NCBI GenBank assembly: GCA_039793985.1
Contig: JBAMMC010000004.1
Coordinates: forward strand, 1 to 64,000
Reading direction: 5' to 3'
DNA length: 64,000 nucleotides
Source: ARK-14 sp002899805
Lineage (GTDB): Archaea; Thermoproteota; Thermoprotei_A; Sulfolobales; Fervidicoccaceae
Numbering within the stretch: position 1 is the stretch's first letter; the number at the start of each line of letters is the position of its first letter. The notes below the pieces were generated by a model that had not been told where the DNA came from, ran no database searches, and was given only the letters and a program-made list of their open reading frames with translations. Below, piece after piece: positions 62,826-64,000 of the stretch. Position numbers and translations under genes: made by a program.

Positions 62826-64000
62826 ATGGAAAAAATGAAAATATTACCATTAATTACTATCGTATTACTATTAGTGGGAGTAGCATCTCCACTGGTTGAA
62901 GCGCAGACACCTAATACTATAAAACTTTTAGAGTTCAGTTCTTCAGGAGGCCTGTTCATGAGTCCATGGAACCCAGTGCTAGGATTCACTGACATATACA
63001 GCTACCAGCTTTGGATACATGTCAGAGAATGGGGTCTCTACCCAGCTCCTGATACGGGGATGCCAGTACCGACGACGGCAACATATCAATATATAGGAAA
63101 CTACACAGTGGATCCCAATACCGGACAGGCAGTTCCGCACATCGTAATTCCAGCTGGCGCATTGGTATTTGATCCATTTACATTGCAATGGGTTCCCATG
63201 AGCCAGGCTGCGGCAAATCAAACTTATGCTAAATACATCCAAGAGACAGGAGTTTCGAACCTTATAGGATTCCTGCAGAGCGTCGGCAACTACATACAGG
63301 GCAATGGGCAAGCTCAAGTAGAAATAATCTTCAACTTCGATCAAGTTCCCTGGCATACGGGAATTAATTTCAGTGTAGCTGACGTGCTTGCATGGTTAGC
63401 GTTCATGTGGAGATGGACAACAGATACTAGCGTCTTGACTAACCAAACAGACCAGTACTATGATTCGCACTTTGCAACTCAAGTAGGACCAACAATGGGA
63501 ATGATAGAAGGAGTTCAAATAATAAATGATACGTCATTAGCCATATATACCAACTATGTCGACGTTGATCCTTCTCTGATTGCCTACACAATAAGCCCAT
63601 ATCCGCCAGTTCCATATGAGCTGATGGCTTCTATGGAGCTTGCAGTAATGAACAGCACCAACCTGTGGTGGGAAAGCAAGACAACCTCAAGAGGAACCTT
63701 AACAGGTATAGACATGCTTGTTAACGCTCCAGAAATTAAGGCTGCAGCTCAAGCACTCACTCCTTCAAAGCTTTATTACTTCAATGGTCTCAAGAATTAT
63801 GGCTATAACTATGGCGGCGATTTATCTACTAGGACCGCAGCTTTGGTTAACTGGATCAATACACATGGCGTTGCCGCTGTAAGCAACGGTCCATTCTACG
63901 TCGATTCCTATAACGCTCAATCCAACACATTGGTCCTAAAGAGCAGGACGTTCTTAGGTCTTTCAAAAATAACATACCACTACAAGAACCTAGTTGTTCC
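62826..64000 (+). CDS. ABC transporter substrate-binding protein, family 5 (peptide type), 3' end outside window
   Basis: An open frame of 391 codons from ATG 62826 runs to the right edge without a stop. GGTG lies 6 nt before the ATG. A signal peptide (MEKMKILPLITIVLLLVGVA, cleavage after VEA) is followed by LLEFSSSGGLFMSPWNPVLGFTDIYS and PWHTGINFSVADVLAWLAFMWRW, typical of SBP_bac_5 oligopeptide or sugar-binding proteins of archaea. Permease and ATPase genes probably follow outside the window. Confidence 0.85.
   Translation, partial: MEKMKILPLITIVLLLVGVASPLVEAQTPNTIKLLEFSSSGGLFMSPWNPVLGFTDIYSYQLWIHVREWGLYPAPDTGMPVPTTATYQYIGNYTVDPNTGQAVPHIVIPAGALVFDPFTLQWVPMSQAAANQTYAKYIQETGVSNLIGFLQSVGNYIQGNGQAQVEIIFNFDQVPWHTGINFSVADVLAWLAFMWRWTTDTSVLTNQTDQYYDSHFATQVGPTMGMIEGVQIINDTSLAIYTNYVDVDPSLIAYTISPYPPVPYELMASMELAVMNSTNLWWESKTTSRGTLTGIDMLVNAPEIKAAAQALTPSKLYYFNGLKNYGYNYGGDLSTRTAALVNWINTHGVAAVSNGPFYVDSYNAQSNTLVLKSRTFLGLSKITYHYKNLVV

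Noticed and set aside
1..64000. CRISPR arrays, complete insertion sequences, rRNA genes, replication origin
   Set aside because: No regularly spaced direct repeats, transposase ORFs, rRNA stretches or Cdc6/Orc genes with origin repeats were seen.

Overview
The window reads as a chromosome segment of a hyperthermophilic crenarchaeon (Thermoproteota). It carries a complete CdvA-CdvB-CdvC (ESCRT-III/Vps4) division cluster, a family B DNA polymerase, TBP, an archaeal ATP-dependent DNA ligase, Lsm, Rio2 and a TIP49-type ATPase, C/D-box sRNAs, TATA-box promoters, GGTGA-type ribosome binding sites and frequent TTG/GTG starts. Cdv argues against Thermoproteales. The AT-rich base composition and the split tRNA-Lys(CUU), known before from Staphylothermus, suggest a Desulfurococcales or Fervidicoccales-like organism, but genus cannot be fixed from sequence alone.

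Layout: 0-2.6 kb holds the start of aIF5B and polB. 2.7-5.3 kb has two secreted or membrane proteins and a winged-helix gene that looks split off from one of them. 5.4-7.6 kb is pgk, uspA and an unknown gene. 7.7-11.1 kb is a branched-chain amino-acid-type ABC transporter lacking ATPases. 11.2-20 kb holds a TIP49 ATPase, a decayed gene, hexulose-phosphate synthase, a sugar-phosphate mutase, a Trm112-like protein, a GTPase, RNase HII, sugar and glycan genes, Hsp20 and a PAC2 protein. 21-22.6 kb is gcvH and gcvT (divergent). 22.9-25.8 kb is cdvABC. 26-29 kb holds a C/D sRNA, the 5' half of a split tRNA-Lys, tbp, pyrG and signal peptidase. 29.3-35.2 kb is gcvPA-gcvPB followed by pterin genes (mptE, a queD-like gene, mptA) and a DUF1464 gene, then the 3' half of the split tRNA. 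35.5-38.8 kb is a NitT/TauT-type ABC system and an ArsR regulator. 39-47.5 kb holds rio2, DUF460, S-adenosylmethionine synthetase, lsm, a structured GC-rich element, a metallo-hydrolase, a methyltransferase and an NFACT/RqcH-like gene. 47.6-52 kb is a run of five CBS-domain genes. 52-64 kb holds Mut7-C and AMMECR1 proteins, DNA ligase, a Lon-like membrane protease, UDG family 4, a dolichol-phosphate mannosyltransferase, a phosphoesterase, sRNAs, a radical SAM protein, a methyltransferase and the start of an ABC binding protein.

Main themes: the glycine cleavage system is complete but spread over two loci, and its P-protein genes sit upstream of genes for a methanopterin-type pterin, plausibly the one-carbon carrier used by GcvT. 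The strongest unusual observation is the trans-split tRNA-Lys(CUU): a 5' half on the minus strand at 26210-26160 and a 3' half on the plus strand at 35341-35411, with a perfect 12-bp complementary pair of trailer and leader. Others are a queD/mptA junction (UCC UGA U) where conserved MptA N-terminal residues are encoded without a normal start codon, an apparent T6 frameshift separating a membrane sensor from its DNA-binding domain, and the five-gene CBS array.
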